Below are positions 56,632 to 64,000 of a DNA stretch of 64,000 bases, in pieces (position 1 is the first letter of the stretch; the number at the start of each line of letters is the position of its first letter). The translations under genes were made by a program, and so were the position numbers. Origin of the DNA: Polystyrenella longa. Lineage in GTDB: Bacteria; Planctomycetota; Planctomycetia; Planctomycetales; Planctomycetaceae. The notes below the pieces were generated by a model. The model searched no databases. It was given only the letters and a program-made list of their open reading frames with translations, and was not told where the DNA came from. The stretch spans positions 1,575,001 to 1,639,000 of the forward strand of contig NZ_CP036281.1 in NCBI RefSeq assembly GCF_007750395.1. The letters are read 5' to 3'.

Positions 56632-57365
56632 TCGCTATCAGGTTTCGGTTTAGTGCCCCAGTAAAGTCCGGCGACCCCGAAGGTAAGTGGACGCCACTCG
56701 ACCTCGGTCAAGCCTGCTTCCCGCATCAGTTTCATCAAGTCTTCTCCATAAGGAAACTCGGAAACGGATTCGGGTAAGTAATTGTAGGCCGACTGTTGAT
56801 TACGGGCCAATAATTGCCCGATGCGTGGCAGGATATTTCGAAAATACCAACCATACATTCCCCGCAGCAAACCGTTGGAGGGCATGGCGAACTCCAGGAT
56901 GACCACTTTTCCACCCGGAAGGCAGACCCGCGTCATCTCACGCAGACCGCTCATCGTGTCGGCCACATTACGCAGCCCGAACGCAACCGAGACGATTTGA
57001 AACAGGTTCTGCTCAAAAGGTAATTGCTGGGTATCTGCTTCGAGAAATTGCACCGTCTGTCCGTTGGTTCGACTCGGTTTGTCGATCTGCTTTTCTAAAG
57101 CGATCGTCAGCATCTGATGGGTAAAGTCACTGCCGACGATGGGCGTCTCGGAGGTTGCTTTTTTCGAGAAAGCAAACGCCAGGTCACCCGTTCCCGTACA
57201 GACATCCAGAATGGGGGCGTCCCCGTGCGGTCGAATGGTACGCACAGCTCGCCAGCGCCAGTAATAATCGGTACCACCTGAAAGCAGGTGATTCATGAAG
57301 TCATATCGCTCTGAGATTTCGCCAAACATCTGGCGAACCCGCGATCCTGATTTATCGACATTCAT
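56628..57365 (-). CDS. menG: Demethylmenaquinone/ubiquinone methyltransferase
   Basis: A 245-residue enzyme of the UbiE/MenG group. The family opening VRQMFGEISERYDFMNHLLS is at about 10-29, SAM motif I is ILDVCTGTGDLAFAF, and FGLRNVADTMSGLREMTRVC and LPRIGQLLARNQQSAYNYLPES are both highly typical. It adds the ring methyl in the last step of menaquinone synthesis. ATG 57365 is chosen for fit with the family; an in-frame TTG at 57480-57482 would add 39 unrelated residues. It is translationally coupled to ubiX. Planctomycetes use menaquinone, so MenG is the better name. Confidence 0.93.
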   Translation of the reverse strand: MNVDKSGSRVRQMFGEISERYDFMNHLLSGGTDYYWRWRAVRTIRPHGDAPILDVCTGTGDLAFAFSKKATSETPIVGSDFTHQMLTIALEKQIDKPSRTNGQTVQFLEADTQQLPFEQNLFQIVSVAFGLRNVADTMSGLREMTRVCLPGGKVVILEFAMPSNGLLRGMYGWYFRNILPRIGQLLARNQQSAYNYLPESVSEFPYGEDLMKLMREAGLTEVEWRPLTFGVAGLYWGTKPKPDSE

Positions 57366-57585
57366 AAACGAAACAGCTTCCAGAGGATGAGATTCAGAGG
57401 GAGAGGGGGGATCAGAAACTTGTGCTGGTAGCCAGCCAGTTCGATTTGAATCTAAAAGTCCTTTAGAGACTTTGTGATTCAATCAATCCCGTTACTTTCA
57501 GAGAGTGATACGATCGCTTTTAATGTACGGATTGTGACTGCAAGCGAGTGTTCATTTTAACTGGCCAATCCTGCTTTTTCAGGGA

Positions 57586-58101
57586 TCAGGCCGCAAATTT
57601 AAGCGAATGGAACAAACAAAGCGCGACGGCCGTCGCGTCAGCGACGTCATTCGGTTCCGGAATTTGCTCGAGCTTGAGTTCAAACGTCACTGCGTGTTGA
57701 ATCTGCTCTTTGGAAGCTTTACCGCTACCGGTCAGCATCTTCTTAATCTGCGTCGGCGTATAATGCACAATCGTCATTTGGCGCGAAGCAGCCACGTAAA
57801 GAATCGCTCCCCGCGCGTGAGCCAGCATGAGGGCGCTTTTCGGATTCTTAAAGGCAGTGAAAACCTGCTCGATCCCCATCATGTCGGGTTCGAATTCTTC
57901 CAGGATTTCTTCCAGGCCCGTACCGATTTCGACGACCCGTTCGGCCAAGGTTAGAGAAGCCGTCGACCTAATGATGCCCCCTTCGAGCAGAATCGGCTGG
58001 CGGCCTCCCGGAGGAACCTGCAGTAGCGAGTAGCCCGTCCTGTTCAACCCGGGGTCAATACCCAGGTAACGGATCGGTTTTGGCTGTACAGGCTGATTCA
58101 C
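57586..58101 (-). CDS. ruvC: Holliday junction resolvase RuvC
   Basis: A 171-residue endonuclease that cuts Holliday junctions with RuvAB during recombination repair. The four acidic catalytic residues are in place: Asp16 in LGIDPG, Glu78 in MGIEQVF, and Asp152 and Asp155 in EPNDVADA. The length is typical. It lies 37 nt downstream of cysS on the same strand, a likely operon; ruvA and ruvB are not in the window. No oddities. Confidence 0.95.
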   Translation of the reverse strand: MNQPVQPKPIRYLGIDPGLNRTGYSLLQVPPGGRQPILLEGGIIRSTASLTLAERVVEIGTGLEEILEEFEPDMMGIEQVFTAFKNPKSALMLAHARGAILYVAASRQMTIVHYTPTQIKKMLTGSGKASKEQIQHAVTFELKLEQIPEPNDVADATAVALCLFHSLKFAA

Positions 58102-58138
58102 AATCAGTTCTTCCTCCGTATGGCCATTTCTCGTAATT

Positions 58139-59686
58139 CTATCCGCGCTTCCAACTGGTTTTTTCAGGGCGGTCTTCCAGCACGATCTGGAGATTATTCA
58201 ACCCATCGCGAATCTGATCGGCTATCGCCCACTGTTTCTCCGCACGGGCACTGGCTCGCAACGAGATAATCAGTTCCATCAGATCATTCGCCAAACCATC
58301 GTCGGCACCTTCCTTCGCGATGGGTTTGATGAAGACCCCCAACAGGTTGGACAACTCTTTAAACAGAGTCATTCCCGTAGTGAGGGCATCGAGAGAGGCC
58401 GCTGTTTTTTCCGTCTCCAGTTTTTGCTCGGCTATGAATCCATTTAACAGACGAATCATATCGTGGAGGAAACCAATCGCTCCCCCCGTGTTGAAGTCGT
58501 CTTCCATCGCTTCCCAGAAGCGATCCCGAAGTTTGGTAAGCTCAGCGAAAAATTCGGCAGGTTCGCCCGAGAGATCAACGGTGTTTGCTTTGGTCGTCGA
58601 CGCTTTCAGGTCGTAGAAACTGTTTCCAGACACACGCTCATAGGTTTCGAGCAGACGATAAAACCGATCCAGCCCTTTGCCTGTTTCCAGAATACGCTCG
58701 TCGCTGAAATCAATCGGGCTACGATAATGCGTCGCCAGCAGGAAGAACCTTACAGTTTCGGGGTGATGTTTCTCAAACAGCTCTTTAACAGAAGCAGCCC
58801 CTTTGGAGCCGGCCAATTTATTCGCTTCTTGCGCTTCTTTCTGTTCCGATAGATCGCCGTGACGGTCATGTCCGCCACCCAACTTACCTGCCTGGGATCC
58901 GGCCTGCATCAAACCGTTATGCAACCAGTATTTGGTGAAGGGTTTGCCGGTGCAGCATTCGGATTGAGCAAGTTCGTTTTCGTGATGTGGGAACATCAGG
59001 TCGAGTCCGCCGCCGTGGATGTCGAGCGTTTCTCCCAGGTGTTTTTTGCTCATCGCGGAGCATTCAATGTGCCAGCCGGGACGACCAGCGCCCCAGGGAC
59101 TCTCCCAGGCGGGTTCATTCGGTTTTGATTTTTTCCAGAGAGCGAAGTCAGCCGGGTTTCGTTTCTGATCCGCCGATTCGACGCGGGTTCCCGCGAGCAT
59201 TTCATCGATGTTCCGTCGGCTCAGTTTACCGTAGTCATCGTCCTGTTCAACGGCGAAGTAAACATCTCCGTCCAACGGGTAAGCGTGCCCTTTGTCCACA
59301 AGATCGGAAATCATATCCAGCATTTCCTGAATATGTTCCGTCGCATAGGGGAAGAGATCGACCGAATCGACACCCATTGTTTCCAGGTTGTCGAAGTAAT
59401 CCTGAGTCATCTCTTTCGCCAGTTTTTCGACCGTCGTTCCCAACTCGTTCGCTTTATTAATCAGCTTGTCGTCGATGTCGGTGATGTTAATCACGAATTT
59501 GACATCGTACCCGCTGTAAACGAGAAACCTTTTGATCGTATCAAAAATGACCGGGCCGACCATATGGCCAATGTGCGCCGGTTTGTAAACGGTTGGACCG
59601 CAGAGGTACATGTTTACTTTACCCGGCTCAACCGGCTCGAAATTTTCCTTGTCCCGCGTCAGCGTGTTGTAAACCCGTACGGCCAT
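58139..59686 (-). CDS. cysS: Cysteinyl-tRNA synthetase, divergent KMSKS loop
   Basis: A 515-residue class I synthetase loading Cys onto tRNA-Cys. The HIGH motif is in [16 protein letters not shown], and zinc ligands are visible in [13 protein letters not shown] and PHHENE. In place of the usual KMSKSLGN, the loop after the [10 protein letters not shown]-type strand has a ~25-residue Gly/His/Asp/Glu-rich insertion and then [16 protein letters not shown]: the first Lys and last Ser remain, the second Lys is lost. ATG 59686 is chosen since family homology starts there; the frame opens at 59770. It is likely cotranscribed with ispF and ruvC. Confidence 0.93.
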   Translation of the reverse strand: MAVRVYNTLTRDKENFEPVEPGKVNMYLCGPTVYKPAHIGHMVGPVIFDTIKRFLVYSGYDVKFVINITDIDDKLINKANELGTTVEKLAKEMTQDYFDNLETMGVDSVDLFPYATEHIQEMLDMISDLVDKGHAYPLDGDVYFAVEQDDDYGKLSRRNIDEMLAGTRVESADQKRNPADFALWKKSKPNEPAWESPWGAGRPGWHIECSAMSKKHLGETLDIHGGGLDLMFPHHENELAQSECCTGKPFTKYWLHNGLMQAGSQAGKLGGGHDRHGDLSEQKEAQEANKLAGSKGAASVKELFEKHHPETVRFFLLATHYRSPIDFSDERILETGKGLDRFYRLLETYERVSGNSFYDLKASTTKANTVDLSGEPAEFFAELTKLRDRFWEAMEDDFNTGGAIGFLHDMIRLLNGFIAEQKLETEKTAASLDALTTGMTLFKELSNLLGVFIKPIAKEGADDGLANDLMELIISLRASARAEKQWAIADQIRDGLNNLQIVLEDRPEKTSWKRG

Positions 59687-59801
59687 CTTCGTTTCTGCTT
59701 TCTCTCTATTATGATCTGTCTTCTTGGTTTCGAGTGTTTTCTTCACTCTCCAAAAAAAATGCAAGGTCAACCCGTGGTGTAACCGCGGCCGGCACTCCTA
59801 T

Positions 59802-60299
59802 TCAGGAATCGGCTTGCTGCACCAGCACGACGACGGTCGCCTCCATTGCCTGTCGCTCGCCTACGGGGCCGACTTTCTCACCCGTTTTGGCTTTCACATT
59901 AATCTGTGACTCTTCCACACGTAGTAACCGGGCCAGGTTCGCCCGGATTTCCGCTTTATAAGGAAGAAGTTTGGGAGCCTGTGCGTGGATGATGCAATCC
60001 AGATTGACGACTTGCCAACCTTGATTCGCTAGCTCACTGACGGCGGCCTCGACAAATTTTGAGGAATCCGCCCCTTTCCATTCGGGATCGGTATCGGGAA
60101 ACCATTCTCCAATATCACCCAAACCGACAGCGCCCAGCAGGGCATCGGTGATCGCGTGCAATACGATATCGGCGTCGCTGTGACCAACGAGACCGTGGGT
60201 GTGCTCAATCGGAATGCCTCCCAGAATCAGGGGTAATCCCGTATCCAGCCGATGCACATCGGTTCCTAAACCGACCCGAAAAGACACAGCATGCTCCAA
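59802..60299 (-). CDS. ispF: 2-C-methyl-D-erythritol 2,4-cyclodiphosphate synthase
   Basis: A 165-residue enzyme of the MEP isoprenoid pathway that closes the cyclic diphosphate with loss of CMP. Zinc ligands are Asp14 and His16 in LGTDVHRL and His48 in IVLHAITDALLGA; GHSDADIV and the late KAKTGEKVGPVGE are also diagnostic. The length is normal. It is upstream of cysS on the same strand, 115 nt away, as in many bacteria where ispF and cysS are neighbours. No other MEP gene is in the window. Confidence 0.96.
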   Translation of the reverse strand: MEHAVSFRVGLGTDVHRLDTGLPLILGGIPIEHTHGLVGHSDADIVLHAITDALLGAVGLGDIGEWFPDTDPEWKGADSSKFVEAAVSELANQGWQVVNLDCIIHAQAPKLLPYKAEIRANLARLLRVEESQINVKAKTGEKVGPVGERQAMEATVVVLVQQADS

Positions 60300-60725
60300 A
60301 TCCGTTGTAAGTGATTCTAAAACAGGGGGTTACAGCGTCACTCCCAATGGACGAGCTCCCTGATTTGTCAGGCAGAATCATAGCTATCGAAACCAAATCA
60401 GGCAATCAGAGTCTGTAAAGCATCTTGGTGAGACTAGGAAGGCAGGGGTGATGCGGTCGATCTGGCCTCGGGGCTTTCCCTTTCACGGAGAGATTCCTGT
60501 CCAAAGTGGTCTTAGTAAAACCCCTGATTGACACAAAATTTGAATTTGCATAGACTTCCCGCCTCTCGCTCAGATTCTCTCCTCAATTACGCCTCTCTTT
60601 TTTCAACGAAGAAGAGAAAACAACCAGCGCTACGGCTACAGGAAGTAGCCCGTATAACGTGGTTGAATTGAGAATGCTTTTCTGAAGAGACCTGGTAGAA
60701 ATTGATTCCTGATCGAAATATTTGA
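60300..60725. other. Divergent intergenic region ispF / lipoprotein gene
   Basis: 426 nt without a gene. It contains a near-perfect sigma70-like promoter for the lipoprotein gene (60528-60556), leaving a leader of about 160 nt in which I see no clear fold. Confidence 0.45.
60528..60556 (+). promoter_or_regulatory. Candidate sigma70-type promoter for the lipoprotein gene
   Basis: A perfect -35 TTGACA (60528-60533), a 17-nt spacer and a -10-like TAGACT (60551-60556), pointing at the lipoprotein gene 170 nt downstream. Confidence 0.5.
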
Positions 60726-61688
60726 ATGTCGTCGCTTCCTGCATTGGGAAGTGGGGCTCATTATTTGGTCAACAGATTCAATCGGCAGAAAAGGAGTTCT
60801 GTTTTGCCTCTCGGATTTCGCTGCAATTTGACATTCTTACTGTGCATGGTCATGTTGACTGTGCTCACAGGGTGTCCGATGTTGCAGATGAATCAATCGA
60901 AGACGGCAGCCGACTTCTTTAAGTCTGCGGAGAATGACCGCAATATTCCCGAGACAAATTTCACCACCATCGACCTCGAAGTCGTCACGGTTCACCGGCC
61001 AGTGGGCGACCCTTTGCTGGGCGACCAGTTATGGAACGAAGTCGACGAGATGAGCGCACTCCTGGATGTGGAGATGCGAAAGAGCCTCGAGAAAAACGGA
61101 ATTCGTGTTGGCGTCATTGGTAGCACTTATCCGGCCGCTCTCGAAGAAATGCTCGGTTTGACCACGCGCGAAAAAGAAGCCTTCGGGGAAGAGGAATACG
61201 GTTTCAGCAAAAGACCGTTAACTGTCCGCTCCGGTGGCGAAGCGGAAATCGTCTGTAGTTTGGCGAAACGAATCGAAGGGATTCGTATTCCGATGCTTGA
61301 TGGCGATGAAGTCCGCGATTTTCCCGAGAATTCACATTGCAAGTTACGTGTCATTCCGAAACGTAGCCAGGATGGCTGGATCAAGTTGCAGGTTCTTCCG
61401 GAAATTCATCACGGAGAACGGGCCATGCGACCCACGGGAAGTACCACGGGGTGGGATCAGAAATTCTCCCAGAAGGTCCTTCCGATTTTCAGCCAACGCT
61501 TTGAAGTCGAACTGAACGTAGGCGAGATGGTCATCATTACCAGCGATGGCGACAATCCGCATTCGCTGGGACAACACTACTTCCGTAGCGAGCAGGAAAC
61601 GGGCGACATGCAACGGATCATCCTGATCCGCCTGGCAAGCATGAATAAATCGGGCGCCATCCTTAAAACCACACATATGGTGGAGTAA
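60726..61688 (+). CDS. Lipoprotein of unknown function
   Basis: A 320-residue protein. A long basic n-region leads to a hydrophobic core and a clear lipobox LTGC with Cys50, so it should be lipidated after Lgt action and anchored in a membrane. The mature part (about 60-320) has the alternating pattern of a beta-rich domain, with VVTVHRPVGDPLLGDQLW near the start and LPIFSQRFEVELNVGEMVII near the end. The style recalls outer-membrane biogenesis lipoproteins, but I do not recognise the family. A strong promoter lies about 170 nt upstream; the gene stands alone. Confidence 0.75.
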   Translation: MSSLPALGSGAHYLVNRFNRQKRSSVLPLGFRCNLTFLLCMVMLTVLTGCPMLQMNQSKTAADFFKSAENDRNIPETNFTTIDLEVVTVHRPVGDPLLGDQLWNEVDEMSALLDVEMRKSLEKNGIRVGVIGSTYPAALEEMLGLTTREKEAFGEEEYGFSKRPLTVRSGGEAEIVCSLAKRIEGIRIPMLDGDEVRDFPENSHCKLRVIPKRSQDGWIKLQVLPEIHHGERAMRPTGSTTGWDQKFSQKVLPIFSQRFEVELNVGEMVIITSDGDNPHSLGQHYFRSEQETGDMQRIILIRLASMNKSGAILKTTHMVE

Positions 61689-61715
61689 GCGGTTGGAGAC
61701 TGAACGGCAAAATTA

Positions 61716-62042
61716 TCAGGGTTTCAACTCATCCCCCTGAACCTCTTGTCGAGCGGTATGTCGAATGTGCAATATTTCGACTTGCATCTTTTTAATCGTG
61801 AAAAAGATGCGATATTTGTATGCTTTACCACCAACGAGAAGCTCTCGAATGATCGGTTCCTTTTGGTCGCTGATTTCGTAGACAGGACATCGATCTGGGT
61901 GATGTTCCAAAGTGTCGATCTGGGCCAGTAATTGGCCATACCATACTCTTCCAGCTCGAATCGCTTTGTTTGATTTGAACCAGGCGAAGACCTCTTCGAC
62001 ATCATGCTCTGCACGTGCCGATAGGCGGACTTGATATCCCAC
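61716..62042 (-). CDS. RelE/ParE family toxin
   Basis: A 108-residue protein of the RelE/ParE fold: VRLSARAEHDVEEVFAWF at the start, a central DTLEHHPDRCPVY and the C-terminal RELLVGGKAYKYRIFFTI and VEILHIRHTAR pattern. ParE members block gyrase and RelE members cut mRNA on the ribosome; this one cannot be assigned between them by eye. Its gene follows the Phd-like antitoxin with a 4-nt gap, antitoxin first, as is standard for type II modules. Both share one transcript. Confidence 0.88.
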   Translation of the reverse strand: MGYQVRLSARAEHDVEEVFAWFKSNKAIRAGRVWYGQLLAQIDTLEHHPDRCPVYEISDQKEPIIRELLVGGKAYKYRIFFTIKKMQVEILHIRHTARQEVQGDELKP

Positions 62043-62046
62043 GAAC

Positions 62047-62349
62047 TTATTCCTGTTCCATACCGTATTTCTGAGCTAACTTGTTTAGTGCGAGTCGGGC
62101 TGGCTTCGAGCGACCGGAACGGGAATCGGCGAGTCCTTCTTTGATTGCAGCGATCGTTTCGCTTCTCTCGTTCCTTTCTGCGGTCTCCACCAGTTTCTGA
62201 TAGGCAGCGGCATCCTGAACGACGACTTTAGCCTTTCCATTCACTGTCAAAACAAGCGGTTCGCCAGACTCAAGTAGCTTGTCCAAGTATTGAGATGACT
62301 GACGTTTGAAATTCGTCAGCGAATCGATTCCATCACTTAAATCAAACAT
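62047..62349 (-). CDS. Phd/YefM family antitoxin
   Basis: A 100-residue protein. The N-terminal DNA-binding half (about 1-55) has the Phd/YefM pattern LTNFKRQSSQYLDKL and GEPLVLTVNGKAKVVVQDAAAYQKL; the C-terminal half, rich in charged residues, would wrap the toxin. AGGAGG lies just before ATG 62349, fixing the start; a longer frame to 62367 is not needed. It represses its own promoter in known members; an inverted repeat sits 18 nt upstream of the start. Confidence 0.9.
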   Translation of the reverse strand: MFDLSDGIDSLTNFKRQSSQYLDKLLESGEPLVLTVNGKAKVVVQDAAAYQKLVETAERNERSETIAAIKEGLADSRSGRSKPARLALNKLAQKYGMEQE

Positions 62350-62367
62350 GGTTCCTCCTAGCATCAA

Positions 62368-62385
62368 ATTGAATGTTTATTCAAT
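62368..62385. promoter_or_regulatory. Inverted repeat, candidate toxin-antitoxin operator
   Basis: ATTGAAT-GTTT-ATTCAAT: perfect 7-bp arms with a 4-nt centre, directly upstream of the antitoxin ribosome-binding site, where Phd/YefM proteins normally bind to repress the operon. Confidence 0.6.
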
Positions 62386-62553
62386 GTTACGTGATGATAA
62401 GGGAGCTAGAAAGTGCAGATTTGAGGATTTCGATAATTTCTTTGGGCGATCAATTCGATGAAAGATGTAATAGCAGTCACAGATATCTAATGTTATAAAG
62501 TGGCTCTTCTTACTATCTTAAGCACATCTATTCTAACTCAAAGGACCCCCTCT

Positions 62554-62967
62554 ATGGGCATGATCAAAGAATTCAAAGAGTTCGCGATGAAGGGAAATGT
62601 CATGGACATGGCCGTCGGTATCATCATTGGTGCCGGTTTCGGAAAAATCGTCTCTTCGTTAGTGAATGATATCATTATGCCTCCCATTGGATTGTTAATG
62701 GGAAATGTCGACTTCTCCGAATTAAGTTACGAAATCGCGGCGGAAGGAGCGGACGGGGAACCAGTAGTAATCAAATACGGGCAGTTCGTGAACACCGTTC
62801 TCGACTTTGTCATCATTGCCTTTGTGATCTTCCTGTTCATTAAGCAGATGAACCGCCTCAAAAGCAAAGAACCCGATCCCACCCCCACCGAGAAAAAATG
62901 CCCTAAGTGCTTACTGCTTGTCCCCATTGAAGCGTCCCGCTGCGGCCACTGTACTTCGGAGATTTAG
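62554..62967 (+). CDS. mscL: Large-conductance mechanosensitive channel with zinc-ribbon tail
   Basis: A 137-residue protein. The family start [20 protein letters not shown] and first TM (about 17-45), the loop, and the second TM (about 75-100) are standard for MscL, a pentameric emergency valve in osmotic shock. The tail holds two CxxC pairs (CPKC and CGHC), a zinc-ribbon type end known in some MscL branches. The start is ATG 62554, with AAAGGA 8 nt upstream; the frame opens at 62500. With the MscS-type gene at 52005 the window carries both mechanosensitive channel classes. Confidence 0.95.
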   Translation: MGMIKEFKEFAMKGNVMDMAVGIIIGAGFGKIVSSLVNDIIMPPIGLLMGNVDFSELSYEIAAEGADGEPVVIKYGQFVNTVLDFVIIAFVIFLFIKQMNRLKSKEPDPTPTEKKCPKCLLLVPIEASRCGHCTSEI

Positions 62968-62993
62968 TCAATAATCATTCGAAAAGGAGAATC

Positions 62994-63203
62994 GTGAGTT
63001 ACATGCTGAATCCTGCTTCGCCTGTTTATCAGTCTTCCGATCAACAATCGAAAAAGGAACAGTTTATGATTCTTGCATGTGGAATGGGTTCTCCATGGAT
63101 ATTAGTCTTTTATTACGGCCGAATGTTGGCACCCGTGCTGGGGGCTTGTCTCATGATTTCCCCTTTCGTTCTTCTCCTGTGGAATGCCTGTAAGCAAAAC
63201 TGA
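62994..63203 (+). CDS. Small two-TM membrane protein
   Basis: A 69-residue protein starting at GTG 62994 with an excellent AAAAGGAG site 4 nt upstream. After a polar N-terminus (about 1-22) come two hydrophobic segments (about 24-41 and 44-63) and a short basic tail. It lies 26 nt after mscL and before a strong shared terminator, so it is cotranscribed with the channel gene. I do not recognise a family; a role in osmotic response is inferred from position only. Confidence 0.7.
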   Translation: MSYMLNPASPVYQSSDQQSKKEQFMILACGMGSPWILVFYYGRMLAPVLGACLMISPFVLLLWNACKQN

Positions 63204-63232
63204 AGCACAAAGAATTTTACCGACGCAAAAAA

Positions 63233-63265
63233 ACGCCTCCGCGAAATCTCACGGAGGCGTTTTTT
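63233..63265. terminator. Bidirectional terminator between mscL unit and aldolase gene
   Basis: The perfect stem ACGCCTCCG / CGGAGGCGT (63233-63241 with 63252-63260) has A7 before it and T6 after, so it can end transcripts from both sides of this convergent pair. Confidence 0.9.
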
Positions 63266-63356
63266 ATATTTATCAAGGCACGCTCGTTGGCGGTCCAAAA
63301 CCACGTATTGAGCGTTTGTCAGGCTACCAGTTGCGGCCCCATCGTGGCGAATGCCA

Positions 63357-64000
<644 letters not shown>

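Overview
The window reads as chromosomal DNA from a planctomycete, probably of the Planctomycetaceae/Gimesia-Rubinisphaera type. The evidence is family content: a planctomycete PSCyt1/PSCyt2/PSD1 cytochrome paired with a DUF1501 protein, two Tat-exported Gfo/Idh/MocA oxidoreductases, a DUF1571 protein, a Tat-exported amidohydrolase, and many proteins with Glu/Ala/Pro- or Asn/Gln-rich low-complexity stretches. Gene density is moderate, with many 300-700 nt gaps. The only RNA gene recognised is one tRNA-Leu. No rRNA, CRISPR array, insertion sequence or prophage was seen.

Layout. (1) 1-778: a membrane protein running off the left edge. (2) 917-11660: a one-direction catabolic cluster of a GntR/FCD regulator with a palindrome upstream, PSD1-type cytochrome, DUF1501 protein, enolase-superfamily dehydratase, M14-type deacylase, sodium:solute symporter and secreted esterase, closed by a terminator. 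It looks like uptake and breakdown of an acidic or acylated carbohydrate or organic acid. (3) 11.7-16.4 kb: a YbjN-like exported protein, an in-frame TrpC-Nudix ORF with an internal start signal, a CPBP protease and a secreted nitrilase-like protein. (4) 16.7-25 kb: tRNA-Leu, DUF1653, HdeD, hydrolase, methyltransferase, two Gfo/Idh/MocA proteins, a YaiI protein and a DEAD-box helicase. (5) 25-39.7 kb: topA, a SurA/PpiD-like chaperone, a Gld-type ABC system (ATPase, fused GldF-GldG, DUF4340), an acyltransferase and an ECF sigma factor. (6) 40-51.7 kb: panC, DUF1571, an Asn/Gln-rich anchored protein, scpB, lgt, a two-TM protein, an amidohydrolase, an IrrE-like protein, a HlyD-like protein, a 59-residue gene outside the usual length cut-off, and a four-TM protein. 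(7) 52-64 kb: a large MscS/MscK channel, then a housekeeping run (GGCT-like, ubiX-menG, ruvC, cysS, ispF), a lipoprotein, a ParE/Phd module, mscL and a class II aldolase cut by the right edge.

The most novel signal is non-coding. Three intergenic copies of an about 84-nt element (14247-14330, 35666-35748 and, inverted, 18673-18756) share near-identical ends that are inverted repeats of each other (TCCTGAAACC ... GGTTTCAGGA) around a divergent core. No ORF explains them, and their orientation relative to neighbouring genes is not constant, so they look like a dispersed repeat or mobile hairpin family. Other points worth following are the TrpC-Nudix ORF, a cysteinyl-tRNA synthetase with a degenerate KMSKS loop, a G13 tract just after a stop codon, and acidic low-complexity tails on several cell-envelope and chromosome proteins.
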